Of a stretch of 64,000 nucleotides of DNA, positions 1-10,879 are shown in pieces. The notes beneath the pieces are model-generated. The model worked only from the letters and a program-made list of their open reading frames with translations, ran no database searches and was not told the DNA's origin. Every line of letters starts with the position of its first letter. Within the stretch, counting starts at the first letter, position 1. The stretch lies in contig JAMZAV010000297.1 in the NCBI GenBank assembly GCA_024449915.1, positions 744,001 through 808,000 of the forward strand. The letters run 5' to 3'. This DNA comes from Sweltsa coloradensis. Lineage: Eukaryota > Arthropoda > Insecta > Plecoptera > Chloroperlidae. The position numbers were made by a program, and so were the translations under genes.

Positions 1-291
1 ATTTGGACATACACTTTTACTAGTTCTTTTAAGCGGTCTTATTGCATGTATAAAAAGGTTCTTTGTTTACATATCCCTGAGTTGCATCGTCTTGTAGCCG
101 AACATCAATGTTAAATCGATGGTTGAAAAGTAGATTTGCTAATTCAATAAAATCAAATAACTAAAACCAAAAACTATTTTACACAATATAATACACACAA
201 CCCTACTGTCTGCATCAACAATGTAAACAACTCCTACGAGGCCGAACCTATCGTAATGAAATGTGAGCTAAGTATACCCATGCTCATACAA

Positions 292-1879
292 GCCCCTCAG
301 AACCAGAATGGTGTAAGTCACATAATTTAACATCAGGAGTTAGATGTGCCAAGCTAATCTTTATATGTCATTTTGTAAGTGCCAGAGTGGTGCAAGTCAT
401 AGCTTCACATTTGCCATGCTAGGGAGCAGCACATTATGGAGTGCTTCTAGAATCAGCCATATTCACAGTGCAAGAGTGGTGTAAGTCAAGCAGATTCATA
501 ACATCTTTGGTACCTGTTGATTAAATGTAAGTAAAAACCATCAACTATGAATAGGCCTATATGTTATCTGGGGGTATTAAAACTACTTAAATAATGTTTA
601 TGTACACATATTAAGTGTAACACTTACTCTGAAACATGTGTATTTGCATAGTTTCATGTGGACAAACATTAGGTATGTAGGCCTATGGCCTAGGCCTAGT
701 GAAAATGAGGTTAAATAGGCCGAAGTCCATGTTTTTATTGCCTCACCTAACAATAATTATGTGTTTTTTGAGTGTATTAGAGTTCTTTAGTTATGCATTA
801 TTTTGTTATTTCAGGTAAATAAATTTAAAAAAAAAAATTAAAAAAAATTAATATTAAAATGCTGACAGATGCTGAGATTGAATCGCAACTTGAAGATGCT
901 GAAAACGATTCACCTCTTGAGAATATTTTTTCCTCTGGATCAGTGTATTAGTATTATTAGCAATTTGTCGGACGAAAATTCTGTTGCTTCCGCTGATAGT
1001 GAATATTAGTTTATAGTCTGATGAAATAACTTTTTCAAAGAAAATTATAACATCTCGTGTTCGGCTCAAAATGTGTTAAAAGAATAATAAATAATAATAC
1101 TAAACAATAACAATGATACCACATGACCAGAAGCAATGGACTATCAGGTCTATTTTTTATTTCATTGAGGATTTCATTTTAATTTGAAATTTATAAAAAA
1201 AATATTGAATTTCATTTTAATAATTTTATTTCATTCATATTAAAATGATACACAAAAATCAACATTTAGTACTATAGTTTGGTATGGTAGTTAAGCACAC
1301 TATTTAATCTTATAAAACATTTTCAATATTACAAGCAATATTGTAATTACTTGTATACGTACTAATTGATTTGTGATAGATTTTCTATCTATTTTTTATC
1401 GTAATACCATTTAATAATAATATTGTTACCCTAACTTGTTTATCATATTGCTAATTAAAGATAAACTTCTGTAGAATCAATAACAATAAAATCATAATTA
1501 CTTAGTATAATATTCTGCACATATGTATTTTCCCCCAACGTCATACCTCCTACCCCTTCTCCAAATTATGCACTCAGAACGGTGTAATTTAGATATTATT
1601 TGCTTAATATAAGTTTATGCCATAGTGAAGTAAGTCAGATTATCTCCGATTATTGTAGTGCCATAGTGGTGTATGTGTGTTTGACCCCCTCCACAGATCA
1701 AACAACTAAAATTTATAAAATGAGTCTGAACATAAACTTTCTTGGGGGTTGTTTTCTGATTGTCTTCTTAAATGCAGGATTATTTGGAGAGTGTTTTTTT
1801 AACAATAAGCATTTAACTTTACATCAATTTATCTCAATTGTTGTCAAATCTGACTTACACCATTCTGGTTCTGAGGGGC
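292..1879. mobile_element. Degenerate DNA transposon with 29-bp terminal inverted repeats
   Basis: The left end (292-320, beginning GCCCCTCAGAACCAG) is repeated in inverse orientation at 1851-1879, and the match spans 29 bases. Inside, near both ends, degenerate copies of the same GTGGTGTAAGTCA word recur (about 385, 474, 1576, 1622 and 1664), so the ends carry repeated subterminal sites that a transposase could bind. The 1.6-kb interior holds no long open frame, only a possible acidic N-terminal stub at 859-951. The CCCC start would fit piggyBac-like elements, but no TTAA flanks the ends (caag on the left, ccac on the right) and I see no other clear target duplication. The superfamily is therefore open. 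Probably a non-autonomous or decayed copy. Confidence 0.75.
859..951 (+). pseudogene. Possible transposase N-terminal stub
   Basis: An open frame of 30 codons begins at an ATG 567 bases inside the left end of the inverted-repeat element and ends at TAG. Its product is acidic (MLTDAEIESQLEDAENDSP at the start) and resembles the acidic, disordered N-terminus common in piggyBac-type transposases. It is preceded by an acceptor-like TTATTTCAG. No catalytic domain follows in any frame. It could also be a chance frame. The call rests on composition and position only. Confidence 0.2.
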
Positions 1880-3540
1880 CCACTTAGTGTTCGACTACAT
1901 TGTGAACAACCCATACGTCCTCTATTGTTATATTTCTGTCCTCACTTGCGATGTTCTGTTGTTTCCACGGCCCTCTAGAAGCGAACCACTCAAGCGTTTG
2001 TTTTCATAGACGGTGCCCTGGAAATGTGCAGGCTTTCCTTCCTCTCCTCCCAAGTTTGTGCTATTTTTAGCCTCCAGTCTCTTAGCTTGGGAGACTCACT
2101 TGTACCAACATTGACAAAAACAGGCCGTAATGCCAAGCAAACAGTGCGGCGTTGCGTAGCGTAGCGTGTACATGACCTGTCTCGTTGTTGCCGCAAGGCT
2201 GTAGGGTCACCCGTGCAGATTATAAACACTGTTTCAATTATGTCTGTTGTGGTACTGATCTTATGTTATGCACGTCCAATTCGTGTAGCCATGAATCATT
2301 TGTCATAAGCACACATTTGTGTAATTGCCAACAATGGATAAAGGGACGAGTCTGTCATAGAACATTTTCAATATTTATTGTATAAGTCAGAAAATGCATA
2401 GTCAATTAACTCATTTTGGGGGTTTGACGTTTCAAAAGTTTCTAAATACTTAAAAAAAATAAAAAGAGGGGAAGTGCTATGATATGATACGAGCTTTTCT
2501 ATTTAAATATACGAAAATCGCGATTTTAATAGCTGACTCAAATTGTTTGAGAACATTAAACTAATAATAAGTAAGCTTTTAAGTAGTGATTTAAGCATTG
2601 ATTTATCTAAATCGGTGATTAAAGATTGAAAACCGGCCCTAAAAGTGCTGACACTGGAGAACTAACCATATGACAACAATACTCAGTGGTTTTGACATAA
2701 AATCAAGTTAGAATACAAATAACTACCTGGTGACGAAAAGTTATATTAATATGAGATTATATAGTAAAATAACTATAATAATATTAACTATGTAGCCTAG
2801 GATCGGTTCATGATAAGGTTCCAAGAAAGGGGTGTTAAATCGAGTTGGACTTGGAAAAAATAAAATATTATTCCGGCTATTAATACAAATTGAAAAGTTT
2901 ATGAATTAATTATAATGAACGCATGGTGTTGTGAAAGGGATAAATGTGTGTCACCCTCTGGCAAGATAAAAGATTATGCCATAACTACCCCAAAAACTGG
3001 GATAGGTGTCATGAAAACAACCCTGACAACGATGTTTTTTTGTATGAAATTGCCTTAAAAAAATCATCACTGATGCCCCTATCTGCCCTGTCATTATCTT
3101 ACTGGGTTAATAATTTGCTCCCACTTAGATAAAAGGTAGCCCGGACAGGGTTGAATCGGATCTCTGAAGAAGCAGGAAGAGGGAGGACTACAGGACGGGG
3201 ATTCAAGTTTCCACATTCAGGTGTGCTAAACGGATCTTGAGGCTGCAGAAAGAGAGGGGAGGAGCATAATGACAGGATTACGAGACAGTTGCATTCAATG
3301 GAGAAGCCGAATTCTATGAGCGCCCTAATCCGCTTAGGAGGATGATTATTTGCCATGTTTTGTCGGGGGATTAGCTTTTCGATCTGGGTGCTGTAGGCTA
3401 GGCTGCTGGCTGCTGGCTGCATGGCTGGTCCCCGTCCATTGCAGATGGGTGCACGTTTGTTGTCGCTCACTCGCAGCAGAAGTATTCCGGCCTAGACACA
3501 ATATGATCATGCAAACTTACAGAGACCCACATTACCGGAG
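1880..3540. other. Non-coding stretch, no gene seen
   Basis: AT-rich sequence with open frames up to about 120 codons that overlap on both strands and show no domain. A more GC-rich patch lies at about 3130-3480. No exon pair with consistent splice phases could be built, and no repeat with another part of the window was noticed. Confidence 0.5.
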
Positions 3541-3666
3541 TCGCCTGAATATCGTTGACTGGAACAACGTCGACCACCTCGTGTGTAGTGTACTTTCTTT
3601 GTTCCTCCTAACCTTTCTTTGTGCAGGCCTGGTGGTCGACGTTATTCCAGTCGACGCTATTCAGCG
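3541..3666. repeat. Imperfect inverted repeat (hairpin)
   Basis: The arms at about 3543-3580 and 3629-3666 are inverted copies of each other, centred on the words GACTGGAACAACGTCGACC and GGTCGACGTTATTCCAGTC, and separated by about 48 bases. There are a few mismatches over roughly 38 bases. This could be a very short foldback or MITE remnant, or a transcript hairpin. No target duplication is obvious. Confidence 0.6.
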
Positions 3667-4525
3667 TCCCCCATTACCGTTGCTGACAACAGTTATTACT
3701 GAGCACTTTTTATCGCTGTAGTATAAGATCAGATCACACCATCCGTTTCAAACCTGTCTCTATATTAGTAGTTCTTTCATCGCATTTATGGCATTACAAG
3801 TTACTTTGTCAGTTGTCACATACAGGCTTCATCAACCTACTAAGCTGTAGCACGAATAACAGGCGTGCAGATACGCTGTACGTTGAAAACAGCGCGCACA
3901 AACTCGGCTTGCATAATTGAATAGATTGATAATTAATATATTAATACCTAGAAGTCGCCTCCAGCTCCAGACATAACATCCTGACAGACAGCTCGCCTCC
4001 TCAACCTCCGACGCACGCTATCCTGTCGATCATAGCAACATAAGTTACATAACCTACCCACGATTGTGTAGGGCTGGAAATACCTAGCCGAATGTGTTTA
4101 TTGGGGTTTCGGTTTGCCCTGTTTCAAACTGTATTGCATTGTGATTCATGAACGACGATTTTAAAACGTACGTTCTAAAAGTACAATAGGAGATTATTTA
4201 TAGCTCAAAGTAAATAAATTAATAACAGTTTTATGGTATCAGTAATCCAATTTGTGGGTACGGCGTAAAGTTTACTCATGAGAAGTTGAAAAAAGAAAAT
4301 TGATTTATTTTACAAAAACAAAACACTTTCAAACATAGTGACTCTGTCCGAAAACAATCGTAAGATAATAATAAAAAAACAAAAAGTAATGATAAATTGG
4401 GGTGCAGTACGCAGATACAAGTACGGATTCGCGGAGTTCTCAAAAGGGGGTGCGAAACTACTTCATTAACAGACCGTTTAAGAAGAATACAAACATAATA
4501 AAAAATTATTTGATGTTTTTTCGTT

Positions 4526-4660
4526 TTTGGTGGAGGTGCCGGGTCTTTACTGCAAAGTTTGGATTACGCTAGTTCCGCCCTCTTGATCGCCATCGTCACC
4601 AAACACATTTTGTATTATCCTTGTTGAAGGTCAAGTCAACAAAAAAATTGATGCCGATCG
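4526..4660 (+). repeat. Short interspersed repeat, family 'GGTGGAGGTGCCGGGT', partial copy
   Basis: It starts TTTTTGGTGGAGGTGCCGGG and shares with the copy at 29144 the words GCTAG(T/C)TCCGCCC and a TTATCCTTGTTGAAGGTCAAG-like stretch. The distal part found in other copies, with ATCGTG and an ACGGACGGACAG-like tail, is missing. The family recurs in this window at about 9339, 29144, 39652 (minus) and 55222. No coding capacity. The class (MITE or SINE) is unknown. Confidence 0.6.
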
Positions 4661-4829
4661 GATGCCAACTCTCTTATGTGCAGGGATGATTGCATTTAAC
4701 ATCTCCACAAATAAATAATTGGCAGCAGAAACTTAAAATATATGTTTAAAATAAAATGTAGACAATATGTTATTGATCATGTACATAACTAGAATAATGT
4801 GTTCATAATCAAGTGAAATTTCACCATTA

Positions 4830-5478
4830 TTGGATGAGCGTAGCGAGCGAAGCGAAGATTCCATTTCACTACACTGGAGAAAAAAATCCGGAATGTTTTT
4901 TCTTTCTTTCTTTCTTTCTTTCTTTTTATATTTTTGTGTGTCTGTTAACACGATTCCGGCGAAACCGATACTCCAATTGCGATGAAATTTTCTTGAGGTC
5001 TTCGAAATCTCTGAACTTAGAACTGCCACGTTTTTGAGCGTAATCGAAAAATTATTTCTCAAGAAAATCGCAATTTTACGATTTTTCTTCGATTTTTTAA
5101 AAATGTGTCAGACTTACAACACCTACATGCTTTATCAAATTGTCATGATTTTTTTACAGAACCTTAATTTTATGAATTTATATATTCGTGTGAAACTTGA
5201 GCGTAATCGAAAAATTATTTCTCGTGAAAATTGCAATTTTACGATTTTTTCGATTTTTTAAAACTTTCTTCGACTTATAACACCTACATGCTTTATCCGA
5301 CTGTGATAATTTTTTTCACAGAACCTTAATACTATTTAGAATTAATATATTGGTGTGAAATTTGAGCGCAATCGAAAAACTATTTCTCGTGAAAATCGCA
5401 ATTTTACGCTTTTTTCGTTTGAAAAAAATTACGCTCATCCAACAACGCGCCTGAAAAAGCGTTTGCGAAGCTTCCTAG
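4830..5478 (+). mobile_element. Helentron/HINE-like non-autonomous element, copy A
   Basis: The element begins TTGGATGAGCGTAGCGAGCG. Near the 3' end lies the inverted counterpart TTACGCTCATCCAA (5429-5442), followed by a hairpin with AACGC (5444-5448) pairing GCGTT (5459-5463), and then a terminal CTAG followed by T. Subterminal inverted repeats, a 3' hairpin, a CTRR-type end before T and an internal microsatellite ((TTTC)n at about 4908-4925) are the hallmarks described for Helentron-associated elements. The interior holds about three tandem copies of a unit of roughly 165 bases that includes GAGCGTAATCGAAAAATTAT and ACATGCTTTATC. Short open frames in it are fortuitous. Confidence 0.7.
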
Positions 5479-7132
5479 TTATAATATCTGTATTTTAAAA
5501 TTCTAAACGTTACCTGTAATAGCGTTGAGTTAAATAAATACATCATTATTATTTTCTTGATACAGATTGGCTGACGGATAGAAAAGTGCTGCATAATTTA
5601 CTGGAGCTTCGCTCCCTCATAATTAGGAATATTTTAACCAAAAATTGGTTACTTAAAATCTGTCAATTATAAATTCTTATTTATATATTAATTAAGAAAC
5701 AACACAAGTACCACCGACTGCTGCCTGCCACGCGCAACAGTGGTTGGTGTGGGTTGACTTATCTTATTAGCAAGTTGCAATGCTTGCTGGGCGGGGGTGC
5801 AAGTTTGAATCAACCCTACGCCCTCGTCTCTCTCTGTCTCTGTCTCTCTCTCTCAAACGAAAGGGAAGAAAACTTCCGACTTCCGAGGCGCACTTGGAGT
5901 TAATTATGAAACTACTAAAACGTTGTGTGTTTGCACAGTGGTGTGTGCATCGAGACTGTGCAAACAATTCGTTATGCATTGCAGCCGGCAACTTTTCTAT
6001 TGAACCAACTGCGCTCTGTATGCATTTGAACCCACTCGAACAAATTACACGAGCAATCAAGTTGTTTTAGCAATTAGCAAAAAAATGTTGCCCGCAGCAA
6101 CAAACTGTGCTGTACAGAACACTATATATGAACTATTTATAAACACTAAAGGGTTGTTTTTGTTTTGTGGTTATTGAGAGCTTGTGTGCGATACATGCCC
6201 AGCAAGCCGTAACTAACTGGATGCTTTCTTAGCCCCTCTCGTACTTTGGAAGTGCTGCTTTGATAATCAGAGAACCAGTCAAGTAGAGATCTAGGCGCGT
6301 CCCAGAAATACAAGGGTTTTTGGTTTGAGCTAAAACTAGAGCGAAAAGAAGACCGTACAACCTTGTGCCTTGCCAATCGTATTTTGTCATATTTTGCACA
6401 TTTTCACAGTTGTTACAATGTGTCTTCTTATGGAATATAAAACTATGGTGATTATATATCACGAATACACACATCTACATAAATAGGTTATATGTTTATA
6501 ATTAACTGAAATAATTGAATTTTAGTGAACTTTAGGTTGACTGCATTCAAACGTTTTGTCCAAATCGTGTGGTCGTATAAATAAACACGGACTTCAAAAA
6601 GCACAATCTATTATATTTTTGACTAGGTATATACCATTACTACTTCCCACCAATAGTAATTAATTGCCAATTCGTTATTATGTAAATCCTTCAATGCAAC
6701 ATTTGGCTAATAACACTAGGATAATACTCTCTCAAGATTTATAGCAAAATAAATAGAACCTGCATTAATTCATTAATTTATTTGATCTATACCAAGTCCA
6801 AGTCATCGACAAGTTCAAGTATATTTATCCCAGTTGATAATAATATTCTGATTTTTCCCACTGTACATTTTCTCCGAAAAGCGTGATTGTCGTTTAATCG
6901 TAATTACTTATTCCACTCAGCACTCGTTCTGAATAAGGCACGCATTGTGCTATTATCTGGACCGTTCCACTTGGGCGATGTTGCTAATGAGAAATGAACG
7001 GGGCATATCTCTAGAAATAATACCACGGCCCATTGAGTCCGTTGTAATTGCTTTGCGTTAATAATATGCAATAACGATAAAACAAAGAGTTTGCGTTTTT
7101 GCGCGCATTATTTTTAGTTCCACGCAAGTCTG

Positions 7133-7152
7133 ATAGATGGCGCCAGTGGCGA
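7133..7152 (+). promoter_or_regulatory. Possible CTCF-type insulator motif
   Basis: ATAGATGGCGCCAGTGGCGA matches the AGATGGCGCC core reported for arthropod CTCF. A similar AGATGGCGCCC lies at 8751-8761, and GGGCGCCACTT (inverse) near 62610. A single motif match has little specificity. Confidence 0.2.
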
Positions 7153-8385
7153 CCGGAAATGAGATTGGCGTCCGTTTATTTCCACCCTAGAGCTTTGAGT
7201 TCTCCATAACTCATTACATCCGAGGCAACTTTCTTACTTTATTGCTTTATTGCTGTGTTTGAGAACACGCCAGTGTTATGTGGGGTTGATAGACATATAG
7301 ACAGACAGACACACAGACATAAGTCAATCGAGGGCGGGAGACACACTGTTGTTGTTTCGTATTTGGGTTCCAGAAAATTAAAATGTATTTATGACTCACG
7401 TCGAAATAAAATAAAGTTTGCGTAGCACAATAATTTTGACCAATTTTTAATTTGAGATGTAGTGCCTTAATTGCAGTGACGGCTCTAAAGTTTCCGTTAT
7501 CAAGGTGTGCCCTTTGTCTGTAATTAGTGCAACTAGCTTAAATTAGCCTGTGAAATTATAAAAATAATTTGTGTTTCACGTCGTAACTACACACCTACCT
7601 CTCGAACTTGTTCTGTAGAATAATGAAGGTAGAGGTTTATGTAAATACAGGCCTAGGTGTTTTATCTTCAAATTCAAACAGAGTTGAAACAAAGTTTTTG
7701 ACGTTAAACTAAACTCAAAATCCCAGGATCAATCATTCAACAAGCATATAGTTGACTTCGCAAAACTCTTCCAACAACGTATAACTTCCTTTATGTATAT
7801 GCTCACGTCGTAAATTATATTGCAAATAACAGTTTGCTTTGCTGGTTATGTGGGTACCGGTACAGGTATAAAGCAAAGAGCAAACTACTTTGTGAAAGAG
7901 AGAACGCGAAAAAGGAGGGATACGAAATTCTACTTTTATTGTTTACATCCAATGAGAGTCAACTCTTAGCTGGGTCTCGGGGAACGAGCGAAGTGAGTCA
8001 CGTGACTCAAGCTCGATATGACTTCACGCCTGTCGCTTTCGTGCAATATTATAGCTGAAACCATGTAACCATGTAAGAAAGCAACGAATACGCGTCATTT
8101 GGCCTTTCTGTAAAAAAAATCTTCAACAAAAAATATCTTCAATCACCCAACACATGTTTGAACTTAGGTTTTGAACCGAGACATTTGCAAGCAATCGTGT
8201 TATTTTTTAGTTGGCACATTTTCAACTTTTTTTAAATTTGCTCTATTTTCCCCTTCATATAAATTATTGTGCAAATAGTATTTAAGTGACACTAGGAACA
8301 CATTGATTCTACGAAACTCTAAAGTGGAAGAATGCCAGTTCGTTTCCCACCACCGGCAATCCAGAAAGATTCCTTGTCGTCCACT

Positions 8386-8470
8386 GTGTCTCATACGGTT
8401 GAGCACAAGTCTCCGTGTCTCATACGGTTGAGCACAAGTCTCTGTGTCTCATACGGTTGAGCACAAGTCT
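8386..8470 (+). repeat. 29-bp tandem repeat, about three copies, beside a tRNA-like segment
   Basis: The unit GTGTCTCATACGGTTGAGCA... starts at 8386, 8415 and 8444. The last copy runs into AAGTCTAAAGCG..., and 35 bases further on there is TTTCGAATCCCC, which resembles an RNA polymerase III B box. Read together, 8444-8511 loosely resembles a degenerate leucine-type tRNA, so this may be the amplified 5' part of a tRNA-derived SINE. The tRNA reading is weak; the tandem repeat itself is plain. Confidence 0.65.
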
Positions 8471-9338
8471 AAAGCGTATGGAACCGAGGTATAAGTGATT
8501 TCGAATCCCCTTCATGCATATAATGAGGCATGGATTTGTTATTTATAATGCAGTTATCAGGTTGAAATAATAATAAATATGAGTGTGAATTTGGCATTTG
8601 AACATTTAAACCAGTAATCTAAAATAAAATTAGCCTCTTATGGATTGATGTGAAATTGTACCGTTCGTTGAGATTTGTCCCGACTTCGGCATTGCGTCTT
8701 CCCATGGCTGCATCTTGTGATTCTGCAATTGCCAACTCCCTTAGGTCACAGATGGCGCCCAGGAAAATACATGGAACCCATAAAAAACACAAATATATTA
8801 TCTCCGCTCAGAAAACAGATCCCCGCTGAAACGCAAAGTTATTGACTTATTGTGTTCCTGAAATAATAACCGCAGCCCGCGCTGCGTTCTGACTGTGCCA
8901 AGATATGCTAAACTTATGGTGGCATATTTATTGGAGTCTGCTATTCCTTTAAAAAAAAAAATACTACCGATATCCAATTTAATAGAGAAGCGAAATGCGA
9001 GAAGGGAAATGAAGTACTTCATCTTAAATGTCACGTCGTTCAATTACCTGTTTAAAGAGGAAGAACTACCATCCAATATTAAAACCGCACGAAATAACCG
9101 ATTTTAGCCGTGACACAAAAACGCTTCACTGCACAGAAAAAGTTGTCCTTCGTATTTTGTGGTTGCGGCAAAACATTTAACAATATCCTGCGTGAAAGAA
9201 TGTTCCAATGTTATACATAATCAAGATACAGTTTTTAGTAAATAAATAAATTTTATTAATTAATGGAGTGATTAAAACCTTACTCGAGATAAGAGCAAGT
9301 TTTACTGTTATTATACAATTTTGGTTTTAGCGTTCAAC

Positions 9339-9537
9339 TCCCTTTGACGGAAGTGCCGAGTAGAGAGAAATGTCCACATAACTTGGAGGATAGGCCCTCA
9401 ACCATTATGCCCAGTGTCATTAAAATATTATTATTTATCTTTGTTAAATGGCAATGTGGTGAAAAACGCATGCAAATCAGGGGTAATGTTCGGTTTTTGT
9501 CGTGTCACGTGACACACGGACGGAGGGAAAAGTGATT
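9339..9537 (+). repeat. Short interspersed repeat, 'GGTGGAGGTGCCGGGT' family, diverged copy
   Basis: The start (GACGGAAGTGCCGAGTAG) is diverged. The distal half is recognisable: TGTTCGGTTTTTGTCGTGTCA and GACACACGGACGGA followed by AAAAGTGA match the tail of the copies at 29320-29380 and 39652-39700 (minus). No coding capacity. Confidence 0.45.
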
Positions 9538-10698
9538 CATTAAAGGGAACTTCGTTCGCTACAATATTCTATTTTCTTTCAAGAATATCTCTAATTAATT
9601 TTCATTGTTAATAATTTTGATAGTTTCACATTTAAATTGATAATTTCAAATGTTTAATGAGTTAAATGTATTATTTTGTGGATATAGTATATTTTAATGT
9701 ATATAAGTATGTTTTCTATCCATTAGGCTATGCTATGATTTGCACTTGTGTAGTATTTGTACGTTGTTGTAATATGCATCTTATAAAAAAAAAACTTAAC
9801 AATTTTTATGTGTTGCTAAAAATGTTCTTGAGAATGAGAAGGCTAAATCTTTCCGGGTTGTGAAAAAATGGCGGTAGAATTGATGAAGGATTTTTTTTCT
9901 ATATTGGAGTAAAAATCAGATGAAAAGCAAAAGGCCAGCCGCGGATTGATTGTGCGGCTCATGATTTCGTTGTCAGCGGTGTGTTATGATGTCGTGGCAG
10001 TTGAGTGATGGCTAGCGAAGTGGTCATCTGTAACGCGATACGGTTCACATGGAGATCAATGGCGCCCATTCATGAGGGGAACTCTCTCTCCTCTCCGGAT
10101 ATGTGACGTAGACGGACCAATTAAAATTCGCGGTCCTCCGCAACAAGCGTCGGACTCGGATTAAAAATTTAATTCGATATTCAAGTAAATGCGAGGTGGC
10201 TGGCTGGCGTGGGAAGGAGTGGGACATGGGTCAAAGAGATCAAACGATGTCGATTGGCGAAGAGCTTTGCTCTGACTCGGACGCTGAGCTAACTTGCTTG
10301 GTTCTTACGTAGAACAAGCATAATATATTCTAAGCTCAATGGTAGAAGCACAGATGATACTTAATCGAGTGATGTGTGTGAACATCTACAGAATACAGAT
10401 AATTAATAACTTAAATTATTTTACGAGGATCTTTCATTTTTACATAAAAATAAGGAATGTGTGCAGACTGTTGAATTCTCATCGTTTTTTTTTATCATAC
10501 TTGATATAGGATGTTGCTTTCGTACGATTTGTTGATTCGTCCAAGACAAGTATTAGCAGCTGATAAGAATCACCTTGACTTGTAATATGAGGGAAAGTAT
10601 TTTCTTATGTGTAATATTAATTTTAAACCAGAATTGAGCAATATATTTAGCTGTCTATCTTTCTGCCGTGAGGTTGTGCACAATTGTCAGTTGTCACT

Positions 10699-10780
10699 CT
10701 ATAGGGCTGGTTCCAATTGACGTCATCAATTTTAGTTGAATGTTTGCTCAAGAGATGGCAGCGCTTGCGTCGGTACAAAC
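10699..10780 (+). repeat. Left terminal inverted repeat and subterminal sites of the ISL2EU-type element
   Basis: CTATAGGGCTGG (10699-10710) is the outer inverted repeat. GGCAGCGCTTGCGTCG followed directly by GTACAAAC (10757-10780) is the subterminal block shared in inverse orientation with the right end. The left end lacks about 16 bases that separate the two halves of this block on the right. The transposase start codon lies 100 bases inward, so the promoter of that gene must overlap or adjoin this end. Confidence 0.8.
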
Positions 10781-10879
10781 TTTCGGGCTACAGGTGACAG
10801 CTCCCATATGTCTGCCGTTAGAAGAGACGTTCTGTTTACATTTTATTTACTTTGTTTTACATCGCTGTTGGTGATAATT

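Larger units (their letters stand above)
5479..9338. other. Non-coding stretch with microsatellites
   Basis: Contains a (TC)n tract at about 5822-5855, a GACA/CACA-rich tract at about 7283-7320 and the 29-bp tandem repeat at 8386. Open frames of up to 97 codons sit on both strands of the TC tract and are low-complexity artefacts. No exon or domain was recognised. Confidence 0.5.

Noticed and set aside
292..1879. Firm assignment of the first element to piggyBac
   Set aside because: TTAA does not flank the ends and no catalytic domain remains.
5767..6070. Open frames of about 96 codons on both strands
   Set aside because: Both cross the TC microsatellite and show no recognisable domain.
10736..10879. 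N-terminal extension of the transposase from the upstream in-frame ATG
   Set aside because: The THAP zinc finger normally starts at the N-terminus and the 48 added residues are hydrophobic and unrelated; the segment overlaps the terminal repeat.
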